A DNA stretch of 64,000 nt from Brasenia schreberi (lineage: Eukaryota > Streptophyta > Magnoliopsida > Nymphaeales > Cabombaceae). The notes below the pieces were generated by a model. The model had not been told where the DNA came from. It saw only the letters and a list, made by a program, of their open reading frames with translations, and did no database searches. Of the stretch, positions 48,301 to 61,524 are shown piece after piece (the stretch's first letter is position 1; each line of letters opens with the position of its first letter). The DNA is taken from positions 6,018,501-6,082,500 of the forward strand of contig JAYKKT010000046.1 of NCBI GenBank assembly GCA_036023115.1, given 5' to 3'. The position numbers and the translations under genes are program-made.

Positions 48301-51300
48301 GAACAATACAAAGAACCATCAGAAAAATCAATACGCAAGGTTCCATATTATACACAACATTTTTGTAAAACTCCTGGGTAATTATGAGATCTTCATACAA
48401 ACAAGTTTTAGCCAGCATTATATTGGGTAAATATTGCAAGCAAGTCTACCAAAATTTTATGGAAATCAGTAGGGAAGAAGTAATTACCAACAGTTGCCAT
48501 AGTCACCATAGCAAAGTAAAGTGATGTTAAGTAGCGTCTTTGTAGATCAATTTCTCGAAAATTTTCATACTTAAAATTTCCCAATGTTAGGCTTCCTATC
48601 CATGTATAGCCCTCCTCTGACGGTGGCAAGGCTGTGGCTAGATAGTAAAAGATGCAAGCAGCTGTATGAGTGCAGTAAAGCTCCACGGCAATAAGTTTTA
48701 CTATCCTTGCGAACAAATAGTTGACCCTTATATCCTTCTCTAGCTTTTGAAAGAAATCTGCCAATTTCCGCACTCGAATTAGTCTGACCCATAATATATA
48801 TCTTACTGCTTCTCTTCTTCCACAGGCCTATGATAAAAACATGTAACTTAGAATAAACTAGTTGTTTGCATTATTAAACACTTCAAAAAATTGTAATAGA
48901 AGACTTTACAGGAAATAAAGTTCTTCGTGATAAATGTTGAGATTACAAAAACAAAGCAATTAAATTTCAATGGCTGCATGAACAAATTAGTTACCTAAAT
49001 TGCATAAACATGTTATGAGCATATTACTTTTTCCATGATACATTGCTTTTACCACGTTCACTCGTCAATCTCAATCATTATGAATTCATATTGGACAGTT
49101 AATGTGCTCTGCATTGTATAGTTATTGAACAATCACTAGATTGAAGAAGGAAATATGCAAATCTGCATCTCATTGTTATATATTCTTTTTAAAAGAAGAA
49201 TGCATGTATCTGATGAAAGATACACATCAAAGATTTGCAGGTATGTTGCAGAAGATTATGCATTTGACTTAAATATACACGGTATATGCTTTTAGTATCT
49301 CAATTAAATTGCAGTAAGACACAGTTGACCTGTTTTTTTCAATAAGTTCATTAATAAGCACCGAGATAAACAAGTAGAACTGCTTCTTTTCTTAAGAAAG
49401 TTTAGCCCTCTAACTACAATAGATAGATCACAAGAAGAAAATGTTATGTAAGGGCCTATTTTGGATAGAAAACCACATATTTGTTTATCCTTGGTTCCAA
49501 TCTTTTGGAAGGAAAACTTGTTTTTTTATGATCCATGTTGGCCAAAGGCGGATAACACAGACATAAGAATGGATTAATTGATTACACTGCCCTACTAATA
49601 AGATAATCTTGTAGACAGCCATCTGTAATGGAACTCGGAAAAGTTTCCTAGAAAGCAAGAAACCCCCTTTACGCCTCTACTACCCATAGGTTAAAAGTTC
49701 TCAAGTTAGTTGTCATTATCTGATTTGAATTCCTATTTTATTGGCATAAAAAGCTGTGCTTTTAAGATTTTTGGCTTCAAACATATTGTTATCTAGATGA
49801 TTGGATTTATATATGCATGTCATAATATTTCTAACAAAGCCAATACACATAAGAATGACAATCATGATGATCTAGAAACATACGCTAACATCAATGAGCT
49901 AACATCAGTGTGTTTTTGTTGGATAAACAGGGGAACAGATAACACCTTTTGTTTGTTTAAACAATTCGAGATTTAAGAGCATAAACCAACCCTCGTTGTA
50001 GGCCGCCAAGTTTGATGCAAAAGCAATCTGGAAAATGAAGAGACAATATTTTAGAGCTTAATTACCTTGTAGATGGTATCCCATGGCATACAAGCAAGAA
50101 GATCTAGTAGAAATCCAGATCTTAGGTACCTGATTAAATGCACGGTTCAAAGGGAAGCAAAAATCATTAATACTTACAAAAAAGTATCAGTATAGGCATG
50201 GGAAGACATGAGAATGAAAGGAAAAGTAAATGTGGCTACCTGATAGCAATATCTCTTTGCTTGTATACCATCCTATATGTTTGGGGATCTTTGTAAGAAA
50301 CGAAGAAGTGCAGGACTAGGTCAATGAGGAAGGAGATTTGTGCCGCAATGTCAAAATATGAGAGGTTCTTAGGGAGCCCTCGAAAGAACCCAAACTCTAA
50401 AGGTGTAAAGAAGGAAGAGTAGATAGCCCATATGAGTATGAACTGTGTCCATGCTTGGTACCACCTGCCTCATACAAGAATGAAATTGAGCTACACATAA
50501 AATAAGTGGGTATTTGAATCATCAAACATGATCAACATTCTTTCCGTGCTGATGGCTAAGATTCTGCAGGTTCAAATGCTTGGTAAATGGCAGACAAAAC
50601 AGGTGGAGGCTTTTGGAAATAAAAAAATAGATTTTAACCTTGGTGAAAGCATCCTATACTAATTCCTCGACATCAGTGGGTGGAATGGCGGCTGATTCAA
50701 AAACTCGTTAAGGGTGGATCAGAGTCCCTTTAGCAAATGATAAGTGATACTTTAAGGGACAATTAGCACCTACATAATCCAAATCATGTTTGATAGAGTT
50801 GGGGAGAATGAGAGATTATGCTTGTGCCCTTCTTCTTTCCTCATAAATATAAACTTCACATGTGACCCATGTGGACTGGAAAATTCCTCAATATGACCAA
50901 ACCTTCTTTCTGTTGTTTTGGGCAACAAGAAGTTTCTTTATTTGACTGTTTCATACACTGTCATGTGAATTCAAGTTTAAATTCAGACATGAGCATCAAG
51001 GAGTTTCCTTGTTTTGTTTCATATGGGATATATATTGTTTAAATTATTTTTTTGCCACATTAGATTCAAATAAAATAAGGTGTACTTGTTTCATGTTAAG
51101 ATGGCCTTTTTCACTTTCGTATGAGATCTACAAATTTTGTATGCAAATCTTCTTTTGGTTGAATAAGCTATTTTGGCATCGATTTTATACCAAAACTCTA
51201 AGCAATACTTTTGATGGGGTAAGTTCTAATAAACGTTTTGGTAGGATACAAGCATGAAGACTTTCCCATGAATACTATTGCTTAGAGTTTAGAGTTGCGG

Positions 51301-54300
51301 TTTAAAATCAATGTTGGAATGGCTTTTTCTGTCAAAGTAGATTTCATATGAAAGGAATATTCACATGAAACAACTTGCTCTATTTGAATCCAATGTCTTG
51401 AAAAATGATTCGACACTAGTGATTGTATGGTAACTGAGAGACCTAATGTGTTTGATGCCATTTGATAGAGCAGACGGTTGGGCAAAGAAATGGGCACCCG
51501 CTCCTTCATTGCCCTCTGTTATTCTAACAATGGAACAAAATATAACATGGCAACTGAGATGTATGATGTGTTTAGTCCGTTTGAAAGGGAGCAGGAGGTT
51601 GCCATCAAAATGGTGCACCTCCCCGCACATATTATGGTGCAGATTATGGATCATGGATTGCACATACTATGGTAACTAGCTTGGGGATGATCCTTGCAGG
51701 ACTTCCCCAAACCCAACTTAGCTAATGTCGTCTGATGTATCTGCTCACATAACTATGTTGAATATGGACACCACAAATATCTGACATTTAAAACTCACTA
51801 AAATCAAAGTAATATCTTCTAGCTGGTGGATTTTCTTCCATTGATTCAACGTTCTTCCATCACTCTCTTCTATAAAGCTCTTACTCAAACAAATGCACTG
51901 TTTCCTACATATTGTGTGCTCAGCCCCAAAGGTTTTGCTTCGAGAGGTGTTCCCATCATTGATTTAAGAAAAAGGGTCAAATTAGAACTACACACACCAC
52001 CTATTGTACAATACACGAAGCATGCAATTTTTCTGTTTTCGGCTTTTAATTTACATCTTAATTGGATATATGCTAAAGTATTTACCACGTAATATAACAT
52101 AGTGCAATATATTCATTTCGGCCACTAGAGGGTCCAAAAAGGTATTTTTATAAGATGGATATAAACCTTTCTATATAAAAGATAACCCTCTGAAGAGAAG
52201 AAAAAGTCACGATGGCTATTACAAATCAAATGTAGGGTGTTCATCTCTATCATTTCTTCACAAAAGCTAAAGCTTTCGACTTATGAGACAGTGGTGTAGG
52301 GTGAGATGTACTTGTATTTTGGGTGAGGTACACTTAGTTTTTTACATCCACAAAACAACACTTTATTTTTCTATATACAGCGGCAGATACAATAATTTTT
52401 CAGATTTAAGGCAAAGCGTATGCCTCCCTAAAGAGTTTTGGAGACTTTCGGTGAGGCCTATGCCTCACTTCGCCCTAAAATGGGTCCACCCGACCTGTTG
52501 TTGCTTTGACTAAATGCCCTATATTTATATGCCTATCGTCATTGCCAGTAACCCTTGTTATTATAACTGAGATGAGATCACCGCAAACGTTGCCTTCAGT
52601 CAGTGCCATCAAAGCCACAAAGCGGGTGATTAAGCTTCCAATTAAATTGGTTGATCTCTATTAAATTGAAGCAGAAAATGGCAGTTTCATTTAGAAAAAA
52701 TAAAAAAAATGTAGTTGCATCTCCTACCACTAGTTACAAAAAAAAATCTTAATCGGAAGAAATTCAAAATATTTACTGTCACGGTCAAGCTAGCATGCGT
52801 TTGATGCTTCCTCAACACTATTTTATGCCACATCAAAGATAGGTCATAATATGTTTTAAATTTTAATCATGCTTGGGCATGTAATTACTGCCCATAATAA
52901 GGGTTTGCCCTTGCATGGCTGCTCTCTTTTCCTTAAAAAGGAGAAGGATTGTATTAGGTGACTAATACCATTTAGTGTAAGACTGAACCCATCTCGTGTG
53001 AGGCTTGCAAGACGAGCTGAGCCATAGCTTGTCTTACCAAAATATATATTTTGAACCATAGCTTATTCTGTGAGGCTCGCACAACGAGCTGAGGCGAGGT
53101 TGCTGCGACCAAAAATGAGTCGGAGACGAGCAACTCATCTAATTTTGCAGCCCTACTGCCAGAAAACTCGTATGTTTATAATCAAAACAAATATTCCACG
53201 TTTATTGTATTCAATCTCTGTAAAGAGTAGGCCCCAAATCAGTTAACATAATGCAAAAGATCACTACTGTAGATGGATAGTCAGGAGTTCGATTCCCATC
53301 AACACTTTCTTCCTTGTTTAAGTGGACAACCAACGTAAGTCCTGTCACTAAGCCTTGCAACCCAAGTGCAGCTTCCTCAGTTATAATCAAAACAAAGCAT
53401 TAAAATCTCATGTAATGAATATGCAATATGTCAAATAAATGTGTGATAGAGAATGAACACAAGAACAATCTAATCTTGTGTGATTCTAAGCTCGATCGCT
53501 TCGGTTTGTAACCTGGTGATGTGCCCGTAGGTTGAGCTGATTAATTGAATCCACCATGTTGAACTATTTAACCGGCCCGAGCAAGATCCTCATTCATTAC
53601 ATTGAAATAGGTTGGGATGGGAAAATCTGCACTGCACTAGGTAAGCACTTTAAGTGTGTACAAAAGTTTAATTTCTCTACTTCACGTCATTATATCTTTA
53701 AATAACCTGATACGTACGAAAAATGCCCACCAACATCATCATCCCCATATTTAATATATAAGAAAGAGAAAATCTGAATAAAGGTGCATGAGAGCCATAA
53801 CCAGCTACCTCCAATTCAAAACGGATGGCCCTCTTTAGAGGATGGTAAATGAACCGGGTTTGGGTCCATTAGACTCATGAGGGGCTCGTTCATGTTCAGT
53901 TCGTGACTGAAACAAACCGAACATGAGCTGGCTTATGTATAATCTATGTGTGCTGAACTTGAACAATCCATGTTTGGTTCGAATCATTTGGCATTATCAC
54001 CTTTGGTCTAATACAAAACACTTTTATGTCCACATATGTTAGAAAACCATGTCAACCAAATGAATTGGGTGGCTATAACGTATTCGAACAATCAAAATTT
54101 CAATCTTACAAGAAAATTCTATATAAGTTTATTTAAAATCATATTCAACAAAGTAAACTTTTATTTACTTAGAATCATATGTTAAAGTTGCAATTCTAAC
54201 TTTACTGAGCAAATTTTGTTCAGCTTGTCCAACTCATGTCACGTTGCATTCATGCTCCCCTTGGCTCAAGGAAGCTAAGAAGCCGAATACCAATAAAGAT

Positions 54301-56265
54301 ATTGAGGTGATGAACAACCTATATATGAGCGGTCCATGCTCAGCTCATCGACTTGTTACCAGCCCTACTTTTTGTTGTCCCGGCCCGAGAAGGTCTCTTA
54401 AATGATGTTAGGACCTGAATTCCATTGATTTCTAATCTTATACTTTCACGATGCCGAACTCTTTCCGAGATTAACTCTAGGTAAGAGCACAACCCTGTAT
54501 CTTACATGCCTAACATGATGAAGCTAAGCTATACCGACATGCCGGGGTTGAACCTTAGGTCTCTACTGCCGAGCCCTTTACTGCTGAGTTGAGAAATTAT
54601 TGATAATCCATCTGGATGAAGGCCATGTAAAGCTTTACAGCCATGGCTGCTGCAACCAGAGTGGCGTCATGCATGGTGACGGTATGGCGCCCATGACGCA
54701 TCAAGGCTGGAACAGCAAGGTTTGCTTTAAATTATAGGTTTAACAAAGACACCATGGGGTCCACTTATTGAATCTTGCAGTTTATTTTCCTTTTCTTTTC
54801 AATGGTTTATGTGTTTTTCTTTTTCTTTGTTTCCCGTTTAGAGAAGCTGAGGGTCTTCTCTGAGAAGAAAAGGAAGCGCTGCATCAAGTGATATAAGCCT
54901 ACAGCTCTGCGTGTTTCTTGCCTGATATCATCACATGAGGAATTGCATCATATCCAATTGGATCCGATTCGGACATAAAGTGTTGCATCAAGTGATCTAA
55001 GCAGCTTACAGCCAATAGTAGTTTTTTGTAGTCTCGGATCCAATTGTATCCTGTCTTTAACAAGCAAGACGTCAATGACCAAAACTAATATACCACCACT
55101 CATAGAAGGCACACGGTCATCCTTACACAGGGTTCACCTTGAAGACGGCTTCTCATTATATGAAACTTTATTATTCAAATTCTTTTTTTTTCGACTCTAA
55201 AACATTCTAAAAACCGAGTCCAATGTCTATGGCTTGATTTGCTAAAGAAGACTTGCATCATGGTGAAATGAGCATGGTCTCACCATAACTCGGTTCGATC
55301 TTCTTATATACTCTTATGTCGTTGCTCCTACAATTTCAGAAACTTGGCAATGAAATTGCTACTTGCCAATTTAAAGCAGCATTTTTTTGGGTTCCCATGG
55401 GAGTTGAACTCCTGACCAGCAGCGAGTGCGACCAAACACCCTGTTGGTAACACTCTGGGTGTAATTTAAAGCAGCATATTTACTAACTCAGATGGATGGT
55501 TGATTGAGTGGATCAAGAACATATGTACCCAAACCCACTCTTAAGCTCCAATATTGAATCCAATACTTTGCAATTGATCAAATTAATACTTTATACTATC
55601 CGAATTATCCAGTTTGTGTCATATGTAACAAATCCCCTATCTAACAGCAGCAAACCTAAAAAGTGTTTCTGGGTGAGGTGAAGTTCAATTGAGTAAAATT
55701 CAGGTGAACTACAACAACAACAACTAAGCCTTTTCCCATACTAGATGGGGTCGGCTACATGGATTCTTTGTTTCCACATAGCTCTATCATGTGCCATGTT
55801 AACAGTTAACTCACAATAAGCTAGATCATTCTTTATTGTTTCTTTCCAATACTTTTGTGGTCGTCCTCTAACTCTTTTAGAAAGAATTAGATCTAGCTAA
55901 TGTCATTAAGTAGGTCTAAAGCACGTTTCTAGTAGGTATTAGAAATAATCACTCTAGTTCCAAATAACAAAACACCTTTTTATACATACATCACACCTGA
56001 TAGCTAGTAGATTAACTAAACACGTCCTATTTTCCTACTGATATAGAGAAGATTAAACTATTTGTTCATAAAACTCTCGATTTTTCCTTCCAAACACATT
56101 TAAGAGGGTTTATGATCCAATTTGTGCATAGCTTCCCACTTTGGATTCCCCGGAAATGGGCTCTTTTCCTAAAAGTCTTTTTCTTAATTCTGTAAAAATT
56201 TGTTATAGTTGTCAATACATTTTTTACGACATTGAGACTCAACCCTCATCCTCATCAGCATCACT

Positions 56266-56323
<58 letters not shown>

Positions 56324-57431
56324 ATATATATATATACACATATGCATATATAAAATCTAAAACCTCAGCAAATCAGACTGATCTGGAGGCAAGCTGAAGT
56401 AGGCTGGTTTAGTTTAATCCTACTTTAGTTATGATTTAGTGACGATTAATCAGTACTATAAACCACACACCCGACCTCCATTTGCCAAGCTCCCAAATTA
56501 AGCAAACTCTTCTTTATACTACAATGTCAATGAGACAAGGCCCAAAACCGAAAACCCATGGTGAGGCACTTGTAACTAGCATTAAGGCAAGGAGAATACA
56601 TTGGCATGCCTTTATACTATATTGTCAAAAGAATATTTTTTAATACTATATTGTCAATGGGAATACATACGCAATGCATACAATATTGCTAGCTCGGAAA
56701 CCCTTGTGGAGCAACTTGTGACTTCGTTATCTATGTCAGCTTGAACAGGCAAGTTTCAATGAGCCAACAAAGCCATCGGAAGCCGCAACTTGATCACCTC
56801 GTCTTTTATTTGCAGAGACGCACATCTATACGTATGCATGTATATACGTGCTTATACATACACACATGCATACATATACACATACATGTGCATATATATT
56901 ATATACTATACGTATGTATGTATTCATGCATGCATGATGGGCACATTTGGTTCACCAGTCAATTGAAATGGGTTCGCAAGTTTCGTGTTTTCAAATCAAA
57001 ATCTAACTATTAAGCAGTTCATGAAAATTAACTAATAAACAGATTGACCAGACTTCATCAGCTGCAACACTCGACCCTCAAAATAATTTAATTCGCTCAA
57101 CTAGAAAGGATATAATCTTTTCTTAGTGGTGTCGAGAAGAATCACGCAAGAGTCGATCCGTTTCAAGCGCAAAAGCAATTGGAGGAGTTGGTTGTCACCA
57201 CAGATAACTCGTGAGAAAAATCGAGAGTACATACCAGTTATCGGGCGCAATGACGAATCGAATGAAGCCTCTCAAGCTTTTGATGACACTTTCTCGGCTG
57301 CTGAACCGGCGGCCACCATACAGACCCAACTCTGTCGACAGCAAGGCGAACCGACTTGCTCGAGACGACCTGATTCTCTCCTCCACCTCCTCCACCTCGA
57401 ACTCTTCAACTCCTCCTGCCAACTCCACCAT
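41654..57431 (-). CDS. SKOR: Shaker-type outward-rectifying K+ channel (SKOR/GORK)
   Basis: Complete gene, 820 aa, 13 exons, all phases matching and no stop: 57431-57235, 50464-50240, 50129-50066, 48827-48488, 48112-47817, 47179-47099, 46706-46608, 46340-46119, 45639-45451, 44370-44295, 43924-43630, 42299-42178, 41910-41654. It releases K+ across the plasma membrane on depolarisation (xylem loading, guard cells). N-terminal cytosolic region 1-65; S1-S2 in 66-140 (WTQFILIWAIYSSFFTPLEF); S4 about 170-185 (VRYILWVRLIRVRKL); S5 about 203-225; filter TVGYGD at 274-279; S6 with DMI at 298-300 (FDMILGAYLIGNM), the residues linked to external K+ sensing in SKOR; C-linker; cyclic-nucleotide-binding fold about 378-505 (LHEEFFLPGEVIMEQGD, CSFGEVAILCNIPQPHTVRV); ankyrin repeats about 535-700 (FHGDLHHLKELIRAGADPN, YDFRTPLHVAAAHGQ); KHA domain about 738-815 (RREGILMWIPDTFDELI). 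The DMI motif and length (Arabidopsis GORK 820, SKOR 828) mark an outward rectifier. SKOR versus GORK cannot be settled. The first intron is 6.8 kb. Confidence 0.95.
42361..42398. repeat. (CT)n(CA)n microsatellite in a SKOR intron
   Basis: About 20 bases CT followed by about 18 bases CA, in the intron just upstream of exon 12. Confidence 0.85.
43440..43679 (-). repeat. 120-bp tandem duplication across an exon end of SKOR
   Basis: Copy at 43560-43679 contains the last about 50 bases of exon 11 (AGTGACACATTTGCTCCAGC, plus strand) and its donor AG|GTATTG at 43630/43629. Copy at 43440-43559 repeats the same sequence, CCATAATGGCTTAAG to CTAAT, with about 10% change, so it holds a second donor (AG|GTATTG near 43510) and an exon-like stretch inside the following intron. 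Reading through would disrupt the ankyrin region. Confidence 0.85.
53265..53395 (+). mobile_element. tRNA-derived SINE relic in SKOR intron 1
   Basis: Plus strand B box GGAGTTCGATTCCCATC at about 53284-53300, followed by a body with TTTAAGTGGACAACC. A box weak (CTGTAGATGGATAGTC). Confidence 0.45.
53835..54372. mobile_element. Possible hAT-like non-autonomous element in SKOR intron 1
   Basis: The left end reads TAGAGGATGGTAAATGAACC and the right end, on the other strand, TAGGGCTGGTAACAAGTCGA: imperfect inverted ends of the TAGGGxTGG type seen in hAT relics. The inside is rich in CTCGTTCATGTTCAG / GAACATGAGCT words, themselves inverted. No convincing target duplication was found. Confidence 0.35.
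54500..54600 (-). mobile_element. tRNA-like SINE fragment
   Basis: Minus strand CTCAACTCAGCAGTAAAGGG (A-box-like) followed by AAGGTTCAACCCCGGC (B-box-like). A further B-box copy, minus strand AGGAGTTCAACTCCCATGGG, lies at 55392-55415. Confidence 0.4.
55708..55884 (-). mobile_element. RTE LINE 3' fragment in SKOR intron 1
   Basis: Plus strand ACTACAACAACAACAACTAA then GCCTTTTCCCATACTAG, GATGGGGTCGGCTACATGG, TTCTTTGTTTCC and TTGTGGTCGTCCTCTAAC. This is the inverse of the last about 175 bases of the RTE copies at 26.7 and 38.2 kb. Only the untranslated end and the last codons remain. Confidence 0.85.
56268..56336. repeat. Compound microsatellite (CT)n(TA)n
   Basis: About 52 bases CT followed by TA, in SKOR intron 1. 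TACATA-like repeats follow at 56850-56935. Confidence 0.9.
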
Positions 57432-59300
57432 CTCCGCCACTGCAAGAATTCGACACGGAATCAGATCGATCAACGCACAAGTATTTCTGCACATACTGTA
57501 CGACTATTCAGTATATACAATTCCAGCGCATATCCCAAGCTTAATAAAATAATGGCATGTTGGCAACAAGAAGAATCTACCGTTGTCATATGCAGTTTTA
57601 GAACGAAGAAACTAGGAAAACAAACACGCTCGCATCCATGATAAAGTGTTCATGCACCCTTTTCTAAGGACCCTTTTCTTCTGGCTTAAGACGCTGATTA
57701 AGTTAGTCTTTCTAATTAAGCGACGAAGAGCACGTGCATTCCGTCGTTGCTTGATCAATACAGTATGCAGACTTGATTCAATGTTAGTATTCAGTCTCGG
57801 AATTTGGCTTATTCATCCAATACCAGGTGTTGCAGTCGATCGAGAACGTGCTGCGCAAGTGACACACACATATATTATATATATCATGTTTCATGAGCAC
57901 GCGCACTATCTATGCCCCACAACTTTCTACTATTTTCGGCTCCTTGAATCGACCTTCATGGCTTCAGTCACATTTTCTCTACTCCTTTACTTCTTATTGA
58001 CACGATCTCATAACGGTCATCCTATCACCACAGCAACCACCTTTCAATTTGATGAAGGGCGGTTCAGAAGGCGGAAGATGATGGAAAAATGACAATGCTT
58101 CATGATACACACACACACGCACACACTAGTCATGGCTTCCCCGCTTCACGATCAAGTATCATGAAACTATGATCAAGAAACTGAAATGTCAATTATTCAA
58201 AGCTTAAACAGAAACAAATTATGGGAATCGGTTGGCGGGACTCAGAAGAAATTGGACCTTAATAATTATTGCATGGCAGACCTGTAATGGAGTGCAAAAT
58301 TACCAAAGCGGAAATTGTAATCTCCAAATCCACAGAAAAAGTAGAAAAGGGAATCAGACCAACCACAACTTAGACACCATAAAATATATGTGGACACTGA
58401 AATTTAAGGGAGAAGAAAGATCGATCGAGATATCGGCTACTGAATCCGGGCTGTCGCACAAAATAACAATAGTGAAGAAAATGACAAAAATCGATCTGTC
58501 GGTAGTACTCACCAGAAGCTTCCTCCTCTTTTGGTGGCCTCTCTTGTTTCTGTTAACTCAACGGATATAGTTGATTCAATTTCAACGATGGCCTTGCTGT
58601 GGTGACGCCAAAAGCGTCCTAGCTAACCGTTAGTGGTTAAAGGCATGCAACAGCATGTAACACCATAATTTGTTGCTCTGCAATCTCCTCTCTTTCCATC
58701 TCGCCCGGCGCAATACAGATACAGAAGTACTAATACTGCGAATGATATATGAACTTTAGTCGGCGAAAGGATCAAAGAATGAAAGAGAATTGGATCTAAG
58801 GCTAAACGCGCTATGATGGTTTCTCGGAAAGTGGTAACCAGTAGAACTAACGTTTGCATTTTCCGGTGGGAGAGACGAATATTTATAAGAGGGAGGGAAG
58901 GAAAAGGTGGAAACTGTTTGAAGAAGCGAAAGTAAGAAAAGTAATAAAGAAATGTTGGTAAGAAGTGAAGTGATGACGCAGCCGGAAGAAACGTGTGCCG
59001 GATGACGGTGCGCCCACCGCCGGAGAGACGTGGTTTTGTTTCTGATTGAGATTCAGATCTGACCTGATGCCAAGCTTGACGCGGAGATTCCCATTGGAAA
59101 CTGGTCGGCCCACTCAGCACCCAAAGCTCCCAGACAAGCCCTGCAAGTAGACATGGCCCGTTTGGACCCTCCGGACGGGGAAATCGAACCGGACCACCTC
59201 CGGAACCGGTCGCATTTGGCACCAGAACCTGGTGGCCGATCTAGAAACTAGATTCAGGTGGGGAGAATCGCCTATGAAACTGCTTCAAGTGGGCTGAACT
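57432..59300 (-). promoter_or_regulatory. Upstream region of SKOR; possible core promoter near 58.88 kb
   Basis: No gene family is recognised here on either strand. On the minus strand CTCTTATAAATATTCG at about 58876-58891 is a good TATA box, followed about 30 bases on by a CT-rich start-like stretch and an ATG (58858) opening a short frame (MQTLVLLVTTFRETI...). If the SKOR transcript starts there, its leader would be about 1.4 kb or spliced and would carry an upstream open frame. Alternatively it is the promoter of another transcript. A CA repeat lies at 58110-58126. Confidence 0.3.
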
Positions 59301-59659
59301 ATGTATTATGACCATAAATTCAACTGATATTTCAAATTTCAGGTCGGGTGGACTCTCTATAGATCAGCCCCTACCAAGAAAACGGCCTGGAACCAGAATC
59401 AGGCGGGAACCAAGGTCCTCGACCAGCTGTTGCAAACAATATTTGGGTTTCCGTTTGAAAATCCCACCTTTATGTTATGATTTACCAAATAAAATAAACC
59501 CAAATGAAATCAAAGAGGATCTGGTTTGGTTTGCAAGTGTTTCGGTTTACTCGAGATCAGCCATCGGAGACACATACACACGAGTATCAAATGGCTACAC
59601 TGTAGCAAGACGAGGCACCTGAGTAACTTTAACTTTGAAATATATATATACTAATGTAT

Positions 59660-59965
59660 GACTTAAAACTGTGGGATATCATCTGAGCCTTTGCCTTAAC
59701 AAAAATGGCCTACGGTTAAACTCGAGGCTATTGTTTGAGCGTTTGCCTGAACGACCATACTTAAATCCTACAAGAATAATTTGTAGCTTAAAACTGTGGA
59801 TGCTATTTTACCCTTTGCCTCATCCCAAAAATGCCCACGGTTGACCCATAAGCTACTATTTTATCCATTGCTTCGGCCATCATTCTCAAATCAACGAGTA
59901 TGATATTCCCTCAACCCAAAACGCCCACGGTTAGACAGTAAGCTATTGTTTGAGCCTTTGACTCC
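59660..59965 (+). repeat. Degenerate tandem/dispersed repeat GCCCACGGTT...TTTGAGCCTTTG
   Basis: Words of the type AAAATGCCCACGGTTGAC + ATAAGCTATT + GTTTGAGCCTTTGCCT recur at about 59680, 59705-59745, 59790-59820, 59826-59870 and 59916-59965. Spacing varies and copies have many changes. No protein. Confidence 0.6.
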
Positions 59966-60162
59966 GCCCATCCATTCACATCACCTTGAAAGGCTTTTTC
60001 TACCATTGAATTCTATGTTTCATTCATGCTTACTCATTATTTTTGTACGGCATTAATATAATTTCAAAATTTTTTAAAGACTTTATAAAAATACAAAAGA
60101 TATCTTTATTATATTCATGACATCCAAAACTAAAAATGAGTAAACATGTACCAGGACATGAT

Positions 60163-60163
60163 C

Positions 60164-60231
<68 letters not shown>

Positions 60232-60234
60232 GTA
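60163..60234. repeat. Compound microsatellite (CT)n(TA)n(TGTA)n
   Basis: CT run, TA run and four TGTA units in sequence. Similar (CT)n tracts lie at 61271-61293 and 61963-61999 (with TA). Confidence 0.9.
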
Positions 60235-60334
60235 TCTGTTATGTACGTTTTCTGAATTAAATGCACCAGCGAATCGGTGTTGCTTTTAGAAATTAAAGAG
60301 GTCTTTTTCTTTTTAACAAAAGAAGACTTCTTTT

Positions 60335-60450
60335 TTGGTTGCAAGAGGACAATGCTGAAGTTCAAAACACACCCACACATGCACCCTTTGGGAATCGAAC
60401 TCTCCACCAGCAAACCGTCCTAGAGCACTCTGCCTTTGACGTAATGCTCT
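60335..60450 (-). mobile_element. tRNA-derived SINE relic
   Basis: Minus strand GCAGAGTGCTCTAGGACGG (A-box region) and GGAGAGTTCGATTCCC (B box), followed by AAGGGTGCATGTGTGGGTGT and GTTTT, a body that resembles the 9.6-kb SINE. Confidence 0.5.
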
Positions 60451-61524
60451 CGATGCAAAAAAAACTATTTTTTTTATGAAGTATACCACTGTTTTTTAGA
60501 AGACGAATCGATCCCAACTAATTGGCTTCGATCCGGTTCAGCCAACCATGGGGGTAAAGCTCTCCAAACACTGGTTTCACGACAGAGATTGGTTGTCGAT
60601 CGTTGGTTTCTCAATTCATAAGGCTCAAATTAGAGACCTTTGCTTAAAGAGAGCAAGTGTTGAACCACTTTAACCAACCAAGCGTTTGTTAAAGAAGGAA
60701 GACTTACGGTTTACAAAGTATTTTCAATATTAAAATATCATTAAGGAATCACAACTCTCACAAGGCTCCTCTTTCTGTGGTTTAATATTTGTTAGTGACA
60801 ACATTCTTTCTCTTCCGCCTAGTTAAAGAAACAATAACAAAAGAGAATGATGCAGAAAGAAATTGAGAAATCTGTCTCTCTAGTTTTATGAACAGATTCG
60901 ATTGTGAGTTAGCTCGGCTAATTCATATGGAGAACGCTAGAGCAATGAACACGGGTGTTCTATCGGTTCATTTGGCTCGTTTATCATTTTATGAACCAGT
61001 TCGCAACACTCGTGTTCAGTTGCCACCATTGAGTTTCAAACCTTGAACAGACTGATAAGTCGGAGAAAGGTGAAGACGACGTCAAGTCATCATGCCCGTA
61101 TGCCCTTAGGTGGCACAAATGCACCATGCAATTGGTGGGACAATGGGTCGCGATCCCATGAGGATGAGCTAACTTCAAAAATCTGTTTTCAGTTTGAATT
61201 ACAAAGTTGCAATTTATCTGCATAAAGCCGGAATCACTAGCAATCACCCATCAGCCATTTGGCATTGAAATCTCTCTCTCTCTCTCTCTCTCTAAAGAAA
61301 ATAAGGAAAATTTTTTTGCATCAAAGTCAAAATAAAGGTAAGGTTAGCAGACATGGTACATTGATTTTAACAAAGGATCTCCTTAATATATCTTCTCCCA
61401 ACCAATGCGGTCGTAAAACGAAAGGTTGCTGCAAAATCAACAAAGATCCATCCATGGGTAACGTCATTGATTAAGTCACAAAATCTAACATTAGGATTAA
61501 TTTACTAGGAGTATGAACAGGAGT

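Noticed and set aside
51420..51680. Overlapping frames on both strands in SKOR intron 1
   Set aside because: No motifs and no splice partners; taken as intron sequence.
58623..59222. 199-codon minus-strand open frame
   Set aside because: No domain, composition of a 5' leader/promoter region, and it spans a TATA box; treated as upstream sequence of SKOR.
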